From CAYUZU01 sp964448675 (GTDB taxonomy: Bacteria > Planctomycetota > Phycisphaerae > UBA1845 > Fen-1342): DNA of 64,000 nt. This document shows, piece after piece, positions 25,875 to 34,883 of this stretch. The position numbers and the translations under genes were made by a program. Each line of letters starts with the position of its first letter. The first letter of the stretch is position 1. Location: NCBI GenBank assembly GCA_964448675.1, contig CAYUZU010000002.1:298157-362156 (forward strand), read 5' to 3'. The notes under the pieces were generated by a model. The model did not search any database. It worked only from the letters and a program-made list of their open reading frames with translations, and was not told the origin of the DNA.

Positions 25875-27422
25875 ATGGCAACGTCCCCGGATTCCATCGC
25901 CCCACCCCTGGCCGCCCGCTGCGCCGGCGCCTCGTGCACCCTCGTCGACCGCCTGCACGCGCTGCTCACCGGCGCCGCCGCCGTCGGCTTCTACTTCGTC
26001 GCACTCGATGTCCTGATCGGCGCGGGTGCGTACATCGCGATGAAGTCCGGCGACTCGCTCGCCACCACCGCTGCTTATGGCGCCGGACACGCGATCGGCC
26101 TGCTGACACTCGCCCTGCTCCTCGCGCACCAGCCCACACGCAACCTCATCGCCACCGCCTTCGACCACCTCGCCGGCCCCCTCAGCCGCCCCCGCGGCGT
26201 CCTGGGCTTCGTTGCACTTATTACCGCCCTCCGCCTCGCCTGGGTGCTGCTCATCCCCACCACCCCCACCAGCGACAGCGCAATCTACCACCGCCTCGCC
26301 GACACCTGGCTCACCACCGGGGCCTTTGGCACTCCCGGCGTCGACCAGGCCTACTGGCCGCCCGGCTACCCCGCGTTTCTTGCGGCGCTCTACGCCCTGT
26401 TCGGCACCTCCGTCTTCGTCGCCAAGCTCGCCAACATCGTGCTCGCCGCCGCCGTCGATCTCCTGACCTGGCACCTCGTCCGCACGCGCGTCGGCCCCCG
26501 TGCGGCGGCGGCCGCCCTGCTCCTCACCGCCGCCTGGCTCGGTCGCAATGCGCACGTCGACGTGCTGTCTTACGACGAGCTCGTCGTCCTCATTCTTCTC
26601 GGGTCGCTCGTCCTTCTGCCACGCAGCGCCGCCGCCCTCGACCGCACCGCCATGCTGCGCTTCGCCACCGCCGGGCTGCTCCTGGGCTTCGGCTGCCTCG
26701 TCCGCCCCACGCTCGGCGTCACACCCGCCGTCGTCCTCGGCTGGCTGCTGGTCCAGCGGGTCTCGCTCCCCCGCGCCGTCGCCGGCACCGCCCTCTACGG
26801 CACCTGCATGCTGGCCGCCGTCGCGCCCTGGACCATGCGCAACAACCACGTCTTCGGCCGGCTGGTCCCCATCACCACCGGTATGGGCAGCAACTTCTAC
26901 GCCTCCTGGGCCCCCGGCAGCACCGGCGACTGCTACAGCCCGGCCACGCACGAGCTCTTCGAACTCGCCGCCGGCGACGAGCTCGCCCAGTCCCGCCTCG
27001 GCATGCAGCGCGGCTGGCAGTCCATCCGGCAGGATCCGGTCCGCGCCGCCCGCATCGCCGTCCAGAAGCAGGGCCACTACCTCGGCTCCGATAACTGGCT
27101 GCTCGCGGTCGAAGACTACACGGCCGCCCTCGGCAACGACGCCGCCGGCCGCGCCCTCAAGCTCGGCCTCCACACGATCACCAACGCGTGGTACCTGGTC
27201 CTCATGCTCCTGCCGGCACTGCTCGTCCGCGACGTGCGGTGCGGGCTTACGCAGTCACCACTCGCCTGGCTCTGCCTGGTCACTTTCCTGCTGGGCATGG
27301 TCATCCACACCGTCTTTCAGGCCCAGGCCCGTTACCACCTGATCTACCTGCCGCTCTGGAGCATCCTGGTCGCCATCCTGCTGACCCGCCGCACCGCACC
27401 CGCGGTACGCGCGGCCGCCTGA
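25875..27422 (+). CDS. GT39/ArnT-like membrane glycosyltransferase
   Basis: 515 residues from the ATG at 25875 (a GTG six codons earlier is possible). It is a polytopic inner-membrane protein with about ten helices and the hallmark of dolichyl- or polyprenyl-phosphate-sugar-dependent transferases: a first periplasmic loop with DSAIYHRLADTWL after a helix, followed by YWPPGYPAFLAALYALFG. Family members move a sugar or aminosugar from a polyprenyl-phosphate donor to an acceptor outside the membrane. It could decorate the polymer made by its neighbours or glycosylate proteins. It lies 165 bases after the preceding glycosyltransferase gene, without a clear promoter. Confidence 0.82.
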   Translation: MATSPDSIAPPLAARCAGASCTLVDRLHALLTGAAAVGFYFVALDVLIGAGAYIAMKSGDSLATTAAYGAGHAIGLLTLALLLAHQPTRNLIATAFDHLAGPLSRPRGVLGFVALITALRLAWVLLIPTTPTSDSAIYHRLADTWLTTGAFGTPGVDQAYWPPGYPAFLAALYALFGTSVFVAKLANIVLAAAVDLLTWHLVRTRVGPRAAAAALLLTAAWLGRNAHVDVLSYDELVVLILLGSLVLLPRSAAALDRTAMLRFATAGLLLGFGCLVRPTLGVTPAVVLGWLLVQRVSLPRAVAGTALYGTCMLAAVAPWTMRNNHVFGRLVPITTGMGSNFYASWAPGSTGDCYSPATHELFELAAGDELAQSRLGMQRGWQSIRQDPVRAARIAVQKQGHYLGSDNWLLAVEDYTAALGNDAAGRALKLGLHTITNAWYLVLMLLPALLVRDVRCGLTQSPLAWLCLVTFLLGMVIHTVFQAQARYHLIYLPLWSILVAILLTRRTAPAVRAAA

Positions 27423-27544
27423 AACGCGCTTCCGGACTGTTATTTATCACCCGCCGCATCGGGCCGATGCATACATAGCTCGTCGCGCCAGGACGCCGGC
27501 GAGCCTACGCGCAGAAAACGCGCCCGACCACTGGAGTCGCCACG

Positions 27545-28969
27545 ATGTCCCTGACCGCCGTCGCCTTCTGGCTTGTCTACGTCGGCGGACTCGCTGCGGC
27601 GATCTTCAACCCGGTGATCGGAATCGCGCTTTACCTGCTCGTCTATCACCTCAACCCCGAATCCCAGTGGTGGGGCGCCTCGGTCAGTGCCGCCGGCCTG
27701 CGAACCTCCATGACCGTCGCGCTAGCGACCGCCATCGGCATGTTCATTCGCCAGCCGCGCCTGCGCTACGGTGCGTCCCAGTTCCCCGCACCGTTCATCT
27801 TCGCCATCCTGCTCTGCCTGCTGGCGGTGGGCAGCCTCACCTGGGACGTTCCCTTGACGTCCAGCAACGTCGAGGCCCGCTCCGTCGCCCTCGCGGAGAA
27901 GTTCGTCAAGATCCTCATCTTCGTCTTTCTGCTCGTGCGCTGTGTTCGTACCCCGCTGCAGTACCAGATCGTCTTCTACAGCTGGCTCGCCGGCCTGTTC
28001 TACATCGGCTACCAGATGCAGGGCGGCATCGGCCTCTACATCGGCGGCCGGCTCACCGGCGGCCTGGGCGGGCCCGACTTCGCCGAGTCCAGCGGCCTCG
28101 GGGTCCACATGACCGCGGCGCTGCCGCTGATCGGTGCCGCCTTCTTCATGGCGCGCACCTGGTGGGGCCGCAGCTTTGCCCTGATCGTCGGCGCACTCAC
28201 GGTGAATACTCTCATTGCCACGCGTACCCGAAACGTCATCGTTGGCGTGGCCGCCCTCACCTTCGTGGGCCTCTTCTCGCTGCCACGCCGCTACCGGCTC
28301 AAGGGCTTCCTCGCCATCATCCTCGGCGGCCTGCTCGCCATCCAGCTCGCCGACCCGGGCTGGTGGAACCGCATCGCCAGCCTGGCCAACTACCAGGAGG
28401 ACCCCTCGGCGACCGGCCGCCTCGAGTACTGGCGCGCCGCCTTGCAGATGGCCTTCGACTATCCCTTCGGCATCGGCATCGGCAACTTCCAGACGTGGGT
28501 GCTTCGCTACGTACCCCATGTCGGCATGACGCGTAGCGCCCACAACACCGTGATGGAGTGCCTCGCCGAACTCGGCTGGCTCGGCCTCTTCGCGTATATC
28601 GCCGTGATCGGCACGACCCTGCGCCAGCTGGGTCAGGTGGCGCGCACCGCCAAGCACATCGAACCTTACCAGGAGGTGAACGTTCTCCAGTGGCGCGTCG
28701 GTTTCCATCTCGGCTGGCATGCCATGGCCCTGCGGACCGGCCTTCTGGGCTACGTGGCCTGTGCCATGTTCGTCACGCGCCTGGTCACCGAGGACTTCTG
28801 GCTCCTGATCGGCCTGACCATGGCCCTCCATAACGTCAGCAAACACATGGTGGGCGAATCCCTGCCCGCCAGGGACGAGGACGAAGCACCGGACACGGCC
28901 CCCGCCATCATCCCTGACCAGCCCGTGGCCGCTGCACCGCGACGCGCAGTATCACCCGGAACCCCCTGA
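27545..28969 (+). CDS. O-antigen ligase / polymerase family protein (exosortase-associated type)
   Basis: 474 residues with ten or more hydrophobic helices and a large periplasmic loop. Typical ligase features are TRTRNVIVG, then the loop with YQEDPSATGRLEYWRAALQ, FGIGIGNFQTW, and SAHNTVMECLAELGWLG. The Arg and His positions in this loop match the Wzy_C/WaaL family. The opening FNPVIGIALYLLVYHLNPE recalls the probable O-glycosylation ligase of exosortase A systems. It would transfer or polymerise the finished glycan at the outer face of the membrane. GGAG lies before the ATG. The C-terminal 40 residues are acidic then Ala/Pro-rich. The methyltransferase gene follows 4 bases after the stop. 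Confidence 0.83.
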   Translation: MSLTAVAFWLVYVGGLAAAIFNPVIGIALYLLVYHLNPESQWWGASVSAAGLRTSMTVALATAIGMFIRQPRLRYGASQFPAPFIFAILLCLLAVGSLTWDVPLTSSNVEARSVALAEKFVKILIFVFLLVRCVRTPLQYQIVFYSWLAGLFYIGYQMQGGIGLYIGGRLTGGLGGPDFAESSGLGVHMTAALPLIGAAFFMARTWWGRSFALIVGALTVNTLIATRTRNVIVGVAALTFVGLFSLPRRYRLKGFLAIILGGLLAIQLADPGWWNRIASLANYQEDPSATGRLEYWRAALQMAFDYPFGIGIGNFQTWVLRYVPHVGMTRSAHNTVMECLAELGWLGLFAYIAVIGTTLRQLGQVARTAKHIEPYQEVNVLQWRVGFHLGWHAMALRTGLLGYVACAMFVTRLVTEDFWLLIGLTMALHNVSKHMVGESLPARDEDEAPDTAPAIIPDQPVAAAPRRAVSPGTP

Positions 28970-28973
28970 TCCC

Positions 28974-29849
28974 ATGAGTACCACCACGCTGCCCGAACAA
29001 CCGCGCCGCCCGCTGCTCCCCGGCGACCCGCGCACCTTCGACCAGCTCAAGGCCCACTACGCTGTCGAGCGCGAGCTCGCCGACCGCCTGCGCGACTCGT
29101 CGCGTGCGGAACGTTGCGGTGGCCTCTACGCCACGCTCTACGACGAGCTCTTCAACCGTGTTCCCGATCACATCGATCTGATCCGCCATCAATGCCCCGC
29201 TCGCGCCGCCGAGCGCAGCAACCAGCGACTCGTGTTTCTGCGCCCGTTCCTGACCCCCGACACCACCTTCATGGAAATCGGCGCCGGCGACGCCGACCTC
29301 GCTTGCGCCGTCGCGCCCCATGTGCGGACCGTCTACGCCATCGAGGTCTCGCGCGCCAAGGTGACGCATGCGCTGCCCGACAACACGCACCTGCTCATGA
29401 CCGACGGCCTGCAGATCCCCGTCGCGCCCGCCTCCATCGACCTCGCCTACAGTGACCAGGTCATTGAGCACATCCATCCGGACGACGTGCGCGAACACCT
29501 CGAGAACGTCCGCACCGCTCTGCGGCCTGGCGGCGGCTATTTCTGCATCTGGCCCAATGGCCTCAGCGGCCCGCACGACATCTCGCGCTACTTCGACGAC
29601 ACACCGCGCGGCCTGCACATGCGCGAGTACACCTGCACGGAACTCGCCAGGCTCATGAGACGCAGCGGCCTGCAACCGGTGTGGCCCTACATCACCGTCC
29701 GCAGCCGCGCGCTCCGCGCCCCGCTCACCATCGTACGCGCCTACGAGGCCATCCTCGGCCTGCTGCCGGGCCCCCTCCGTACCGCGGTCGCCACCCATCG
29801 CCTTGTCCGCCCGCTGCTGAACACCGCCCTGCTCGGCATCCGTCCCTGA
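28974..29849 (+). CDS. Class I SAM-dependent methyltransferase
   Basis: 291 residues. The Rossmann-type SAM site is seen as motif I FMEIGAGDADLACAV at about residues 98-112. It is followed by VYAIEVSRAKV, then MTDGLQIPVAPASIDLAYSDQVIEHI (motifs II-III), and LRPGGGYFCIWPNG. This layout fits methyltransferases of lipopolysaccharide and exopolysaccharide loci, which cap or modify a sugar. Position, only 4 bases after the ligase gene, supports a role in the same glycan. The target atom cannot be inferred. The last 50 residues are mostly helical and not part of the core fold. Confidence 0.85.
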   Translation: MSTTTLPEQPRRPLLPGDPRTFDQLKAHYAVERELADRLRDSSRAERCGGLYATLYDELFNRVPDHIDLIRHQCPARAAERSNQRLVFLRPFLTPDTTFMEIGAGDADLACAVAPHVRTVYAIEVSRAKVTHALPDNTHLLMTDGLQIPVAPASIDLAYSDQVIEHIHPDDVREHLENVRTALRPGGGYFCIWPNGLSGPHDISRYFDDTPRGLHMREYTCTELARLMRRSGLQPVWPYITVRSRALRAPLTIVRAYEAILGLLPGPLRTAVATHRLVRPLLNTALLGIRP

Positions 29850-29890
29850 GCTCGCCCGCGCAACTACCGCGCCCCGGCGTGCCACACGCC

Positions 29891-29918
29891 CGTGCGCCAC
29901 GGCGCTGTGAGCCGTGCA
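29891..29918 (-). repeat. 28-bp hairpin repeat, copy C
   Basis: Minus-orientation copy of the five-copy intergenic element, close to consensus (read on the minus strand: TGCACGGCTCACAGCGCCGT then GGCGCACG). It lies in the 233-base gap between the methyltransferase and the fusion glycosyltransferase, which holds no gene. Confidence 0.7.
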
Positions 29919-30082
29919 ATCCAGCGCCCCGCCGTGGCGAATGCCGCCCGAACGCCCCTCCACAGCCATTCGACGTCTTTTCTCACGCCGCATCGCCGTG
30001 CGCAAGCCCCCAACCCTCCGATAAGCCCTAAGGGAACGGCATCGCGCTCGCGCTGCGCCCCGGCCTACGCCACGGAGCCCCG

Positions 30083-33000
30083 ATGAACGTCGCCCTGGTC
30101 ATCGAAAACCTCTTCGCCGGCGGCGCCGAACGCGTCGTCTGCGAGCTCGCATCCGGTCTCCAGCGACGCGGCCACCATGTGTTCGTCTACTGCCTGCACG
30201 AGGCCGGCTCCCCGGGCTACGCCCTCACGGCCGGCGGCGTCTCCGTTCGCGAAGCCCGCAGCGTCGGCCGCGACCCGCTGCTCGCCTGGCGCCTGTTCCG
30301 CTGGCTGCGCCACGACCGCATCGACATCGTCCACGCCCATAACAGTGCCAGCGTCGTCTGGACACTGCCGGCGGCCCGCATGCTTCGGGTCCCGCTCGTG
30401 CAGACCCGCCACGGGGCGCTCCTGGGCCACGCCTCGCGGTACCGTCGCGTTGCCGACGCCTGCGCCCCGCTCCTCGCCCGCATCGTCATCGTTGCCGAGT
30501 CGCTCCGCGCCGGCATCCGCCCCGCAGCCACGGCGCGTCACGCCGTCTGCATTCCCAACGGCTTCGACCTCCCGCCAACGCCGCCCGCCGACGCCCGCGC
30601 CGCGCTGCAACGCCTCTGCGGCCGCCGACTCGCCGGCCCCGTCGTCCTCAACGTGGGCACGATCTGTCCGGAAAAGGACATCGTCGGTCTGCTGCGCGCT
30701 TTCGCCGAGCTGCGGCGAGCACACCCGACGGCCACGTTCGTCTGCGTCGGCCCGGAGCGCAACGCGGACTACGTCCGCCGCGTGCGCCACGCCCGGGCTG
30801 TCCTCGACCTCAACGAGGACGTCATCTTCCCCGGTCCGATCGCCGACGCCTGGCAGCTCATGGCCGGCGCGGACGTGTTCTGCCTGGGCAGCGCGACCGA
30901 GGCCCTGCCCAACGTCGTCGTCGAAGCACTCAGCCAGCAAACGCCGCTCGTCGCGACCGCCGTCGGTGATGTCGGCACGCTCGCCCCCCACGACTCACGC
31001 GCTACGCTGCTGCGCCATCGAGAAAACGCCCTGCTCGTCCCCCCGCACGACCCGGCCGCACTCGCCGCCGCCCTGCGCGAGGCGCTCGCCGACCCGGCCG
31101 CCACCCGGCGGCGCGCCGCCCGCGGCCGGGCCGACTACGAACAACACTACACCGCGGACCGCATGGTGAGCCGCCACGTAGCCCTCTACCACGAGCACGC
31201 GCGGCGCCGTCCAGCGGCAACCGCCGAACCATCGCCCCGCGTGCTGATGGTCGGCCCCGCACCGGGCACCGTCGGCGGCATGACCAGCGTGGTCGATAGC
31301 CTGCTCGCCGGCCCGCTGCGGCACCGCTATGAACTGCAGCGCTGGTGGCCGCCCAGTGCCGCGGGTGGACCGTGCCGGACGCCGCCACCCGTGCGCCGCC
31401 TGCCGCGCTGCGAACCGTTGCTGCGCCACACCCGTGCCCTGTTCTCGCTCGCGGCCGCCACGCGCCGCCACAGAGCCCGCATCGTTCACTTGCACACGTG
31501 CAGCTTCGTGTCGTTCTATCGCAGCCTGGTCGATTTGGCCGTCGCACGCTTGCTCGGACGCCGGGTGCTGCTTCATATCCATGGCGCCAAGTTCGACGAG
31601 TTCTGCGCCGCGGGCAGTTTCCTTCGGCGACTGCTCATACGTCACGGCTGCCAGGCCGCCGACGCGGTCATCGTCCTTTCGCGACACTGGGCCGACACGC
31701 TCCGCCCCTATGTCGGCCGCGGCCGCCTCGAGGTCGTGCCCAACGGCGTCGCCCTCGGCCCGTCGCCGCGCGAACGCCCGCCCGCCACCGACCGTCCCTG
31801 CCGCTTCCTGTTCCTCGGGGCGCTGACCAGGCGCAAGGGCATCGCCGAGCTGGTTGCCGCCGCCCGGCAGCTCCATGAGGATGGCACCCCCTTCGAACTC
31901 GTGCTCGCCGGCCCGCCCGCGGACAACGAACCGGAAGACTGGGCCGCGGTCCTGCGTGACCAGCGGCTCACCGACGCTGTCCGGTTGGTGGGTTCTGTCG
32001 GCGGGCGGCAGAAGGCGGACCTTATTGCCTCCTGCGATGTACTGGTCCTGCCAAGCCTCAACGAAGGTCTGCCAATGGCCCTGCTTGAAGGGGCCGCCGC
32101 CGGTCTGGCGCTGATCACAACGCCCGTCGGCGGCATCCCGGAGTTTCTCGCAGAAGCCACCGGCGACCGCTCGCCCGCGCGGGCCGGCTTCATTGCACCG
32201 CTGGTGAGGCCCGGCAACGTGCCCGAGCTCGCCGCCGCGATGCGCCAGCTGGCGACCGACGCCGCGCAACGCCAACAGGTCGCGCAGGCGGTGTGGCAAC
32301 GCGTACGGGAGCGCTACAGCGACGAATGCGTGGCCGAGCGCCTTGACGAAGTCTACCGCAGCGTCCTGACGCCCGCGGTCACCGCCTGGCGGGCACGTTG
32401 GCAGCGTCTCGAGGCGGCGGTCGTGCGCCGCCTGACTTACCCGCTGCATGAGTGGCTCCGCGGTCGGCCGACAATGCGTGAGTATCACGGCATGCAACGT
32501 CTGGCTGCGCTGAGCCCCCAGTCGCTGCGGCTGGAATGCGCGGCGCGTTTGCGGGCCCTGCTCGCGTATTGCTACGAGAATCTGCCTTATTGGCATGAGC
32601 GAATAGACGCGTTTCACGTGAAACGCGACGCCGGCCGGCTCGACCCCGAGCTCGCCAAGCTGCCCGTCCAGACCAAGGCCGACATTCGTGCGAATGCCGG
32701 CGAGCTGGTCTGTCCCACCGCGCGACGCCGCGCCCAGCGCTGTTCCAGCGGTGGCACCACGGGCGACACGCTCTACTTCCTCGTCGATCAGCAACGCCAG
32801 GCCCAGGATCTCGGCGCGCGCCTGTTCATGCAGGCATTGTTCGGGGTCGCGCCCGGCGACCGGCGCGTGTACCTCTGGGGTTCGCCGATCGAGACCGGCA
32901 AGGCCTGGGTGCACCGCTTGCGTGACCGGCTGCTCAATGAGATGCTGCTCAACGCGTTCACCATGAGCCCGGCCCAGATCGACCAGCACCTCGACACGAT

Positions 33001-33793
33001 CTGCCACTTTCAGCCGCGGGTCATCTATGGCTACACCTCGGCGGTGACGGCGCTCGCCCAACGGGCCGCTGCGCAACGCCATCCAACCGACTTCCGCTGG
33101 CTCAAGCTGGCGGTCCTCACCGGTGAAGAGATCACCCCTGAGCAGCGGCGCGCCGTCCATGACGCGTTCCGCTGTCCGGTCGCCGCCGAGTATGGCAACC
33201 GCGAAGTCGGGCTCATCGCCCACGAGTGCCCGCAAGGCCGCCTGCACGTCATGTCGCCGCACATCCACGTCGATATCGTGGCCGACGGCTGCAACGTCGC
33301 TGCGGGTCAGTTTGGCGAGGTCGTGTGCACGACGCTCAACACGCGGGCACAACCCTTCCTGCGCTACCGCGTCGGGGATGTCGGGCGGCTGCTGGACGAG
33401 GTCTGCCCATGCGGGCTGCCGTTTCCGGTCATGCGCGTCGAGGGCGGCAAGGTGGCGGGCTTCCTCGCCCTGCCGGACGGGCGCCTGTGTCACGGCGCCG
33501 TGTCCTCACACGCCTTGCACCACCTCGAAGGGATCGTCACGTTCCGCACGCACCAGCGGCGGCTGGACTGGATCGAAGTCTCGCTCGTCGTCGACGCGCG
33601 ATTCCGCCAGGATTCGATCGACATCATCAAGCAGCGCTATCACCGCCTGTTCGGCGACCGGGTGCAGGTTGACTGCCGCATCGTCGATCATATCCCGCCC
33701 GACCCTTCCGGCAAACGGCGCCACGTGGTGTCGGACGTCGCGCCGCAGGTGGGGCGCTTTGAAGTCGTCGAGGGTGTCACGCTGGCGGATTGA
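30083..33793 (+). CDS. GT4-GT4-CapK/AMP-ligase trifunctional fusion protein
   Basis: One uninterrupted frame of 1236 residues with three enzyme-sized modules. Residues 1 to about 370 are a family-4 glycosyltransferase (IENLFAGGAERVVCELASGL; donor site with FCLGSATEALPNVVVEALSQ). Residues about 386-765 are a second one (VLMVGPAPGTVGGMTSVVDSL; RFLFLGALTRRKGIAELV; LPSLNEGLPMALLEGAAAG). Residues about 773-1236 are a phenylacetate-CoA-ligase-like CapK domain: RCSSGGTTGDTLYF near 887, AEYGNREVGLIAHEC near 1036, YRVGDVGRLLDEVCPCG later. CapK-type proteins activate or transfer acyl groups in capsule and EPS loci. GGAG precedes the ATG by about 5 bases. Neighbouring loci usually carry these as separate genes; no stop or frameshift separates them here. 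The product may make two linkages and an acyl modification on one glycan. Confidence 0.88.
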   Translation: MNVALVIENLFAGGAERVVCELASGLQRRGHHVFVYCLHEAGSPGYALTAGGVSVREARSVGRDPLLAWRLFRWLRHDRIDIVHAHNSASVVWTLPAARMLRVPLVQTRHGALLGHASRYRRVADACAPLLARIVIVAESLRAGIRPAATARHAVCIPNGFDLPPTPPADARAALQRLCGRRLAGPVVLNVGTICPEKDIVGLLRAFAELRRAHPTATFVCVGPERNADYVRRVRHARAVLDLNEDVIFPGPIADAWQLMAGADVFCLGSATEALPNVVVEALSQQTPLVATAVGDVGTLAPHDSRATLLRHRENALLVPPHDPAALAAALREALADPAATRRRAARGRADYEQHYTADRMVSRHVALYHEHARRRPAATAEPSPRVLMVGPAPGTVGGMTSVVDSLLAGPLRHRYELQRWWPPSAAGGPCRTPPPVRRLPRCEPLLRHTRALFSLAAATRRHRARIVHLHTCSFVSFYRSLVDLAVARLLGRRVLLHIHGAKFDEFCAAGSFLRRLLIRHGCQAADAVIVLSRHWADTLRPYVGRGRLEVVPNGVALGPSPRERPPATDRPCRFLFLGALTRRKGIAELVAAARQLHEDGTPFELVLAGPPADNEPEDWAAVLRDQRLTDAVRLVGSVGGRQKADLIASCDVLVLPSLNEGLPMALLEGAAAGLALITTPVGGIPEFLAEATGDRSPARAGFIAPLVRPGNVPELAAAMRQLATDAAQRQQVAQAVWQRVRERYSDECVAERLDEVYRSVLTPAVTAWRARWQRLEAAVVRRLTYPLHEWLRGRPTMREYHGMQRLAALSPQSLRLECAARLRALLAYCYENLPYWHERIDAFHVKRDAGRLDPELAKLPVQTKADIRANAGELVCPTARRRAQRCSSGGTTGDTLYFLVDQQRQAQDLGARLFMQALFGVAPGDRRVYLWGSPIETGKAWVHRLRDRLLNEMLLNAFTMSPAQIDQHLDTICHFQPRVIYGYTSAVTALAQRAAAQRHPTDFRWLKLAVLTGEEITPEQRRAVHDAFRCPVAAEYGNREVGLIAHECPQGRLHVMSPHIHVDIVADGCNVAAGQFGEVVCTTLNTRAQPFLRYRVGDVGRLLDEVCPCGLPFPVMRVEGGKVAGFLALPDGRLCHGAVSSHALHHLEGIVTFRTHQRRLDWIEVSLVVDARFRQDSIDIIKQRYHRLFGDRVQVDCRIVDHIPPDPSGKRRHVVSDVAPQVGRFEVVEGVTLAD

Positions 33794-33805
33794 ACGCCGA
33801 CGCGG

Positions 33806-34759
33806 CTACACGGCGAAATCCACCAGCGGTCTCGGAGGATTGGCGCGCAGGATGTCGGCAATCTGGCCGGCGGGGCGAAAGCGGAACTGCTGCAGCAGGC
33901 GTTCGACCTTGCCCGCGGTCTTGTCGAGGTTCACCCGGTGCCGCCACTGGGCCAGCGGCCCGATCGGCAGGCGCGGCTGATCGGGATCCAGCTCCCAGGG
34001 GTGCACGTAGAGCATCACGGGGTCGCCGCGGCGCTGCGATCGGCCAACGCAGTGGCGAATCACCGCAGCCGGCAACAGGCGCAGGTAACCGCCGCCCCCC
34101 ACCGGCAAGCGCAGCGGGCCGACCTGGGCGGTAAGCGGCGGGAGCTCGAGGATACTGCGGCCCGAGGGGGCGACAGCGCGAAACGGCGTGCGCGGCGCGG
34201 CCGGAATGCCATAGCGGTCGTGGCGAATCGGGAAGATGCTGCTGTCGTAATCGAACCCGGCGTCGATGATCGCGTCGAGCGCCCACGCCGTCTGTAACGT
34301 CACGGAGAACGTCGGTGCGCGATAACCACGGACAGTGACGCCGACGGCATCCTCGATCCGACGGCGGGCGGCGGCGAGATCGTCGCGCAATTGCTGCGGG
34401 GTGAGACGGCCGATGTGCTGGTGATCCTGCCCGTGGCAGGCGATTTCGTGGCCCTGCTGAACCAGGGCCCGCAGCAGCGGCGCCAGGTACGCCACGGTCC
34501 AGCCGAGCACGAAGAACGTGCCGCGGCTCTCGTAGCGTTCAAAGAGCGTCGCCAGACGCTCGACACAGGCCGCGGCCCGGCGCGGCTGCCGGGGCCACGC
34601 CGACGGGCTCAGGCAGCGGGCGAAGACCTCGCCGTGAAAATACTCCTCCACATCGACGGACAGACAATTCAGCGGCGCCGCAGCAGTCAGCGGCCGTTGG
34701 GGGGCGGCCGATGTCGTCGGCGGGCGGCGGGCGGCAACGGAAGTCGGCATGACATTCAT
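33806..34759 (-). CDS. Polysaccharide deacetylase, PEP-CTERM-locus type (DUF3473)
   Basis: 317 residues. The NodB-like domain begins with the metal/catalytic Asp in CLSVDVEEYF and continues with RGTFFVLGWTVAY, then the zinc ligands in GHEIACHGQDHQHIG, and YRAPTFSVT. The C-terminal part is the DUF3473 extension typical of exosortase-associated deacetylases: GGGYLRLLP, MLYVHPWELDPDQPR and the terminal RVNLDKTAGKVERLLQQFRF. It would remove acetyl groups from N-acetylhexosamine in the exported polymer, although no signal peptide is seen. A second ATG at 34750 is possible. It is convergent with the giant fusion gene, 12 bases apart. Confidence 0.9.
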   Translation of the reverse strand: MNVMPTSVAARRPPTTSAAPQRPLTAAAPLNCLSVDVEEYFHGEVFARCLSPSAWPRQPRRAAACVERLATLFERYESRGTFFVLGWTVAYLAPLLRALVQQGHEIACHGQDHQHIGRLTPQQLRDDLAAARRRIEDAVGVTVRGYRAPTFSVTLQTAWALDAIIDAGFDYDSSIFPIRHDRYGIPAAPRTPFRAVAPSGRSILELPPLTAQVGPLRLPVGGGGYLRLLPAAVIRHCVGRSQRRGDPVMLYVHPWELDPDQPRLPIGPLAQWRHRVNLDKTAGKVERLLQQFRFRPAGQIADILRANPPRPLVDFAV

Positions 34760-34883
34760 TATCGGGAGGCCGCAGCGGTCGGCGTGAGGCGCGATAACCG
34801 CGCGTCACCGGCAACGAAAAACAGACAAAGTTTCCCTGACCTGCGATTAATCAGCCCCCCCCGCCTTTCACGATTGATCTTAT

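Noticed and set aside
24411..27173. A 920-codon open frame on the minus strand, opposite the GT4 and GT39-like genes
   Set aside because: It is antisense to clearly recognised glycosyltransferases. Its product is a low-complexity Gly/Glu/Asp/Arg/Ala string without domains, the usual result of reading the reverse strand of GC-rich genes.
30083..33793. Splitting the long fusion into three separate genes with internal starts
   Set aside because: The frame is continuous, and I found no stop codon between modules. The linkers are short, so one chain is the simplest reading.
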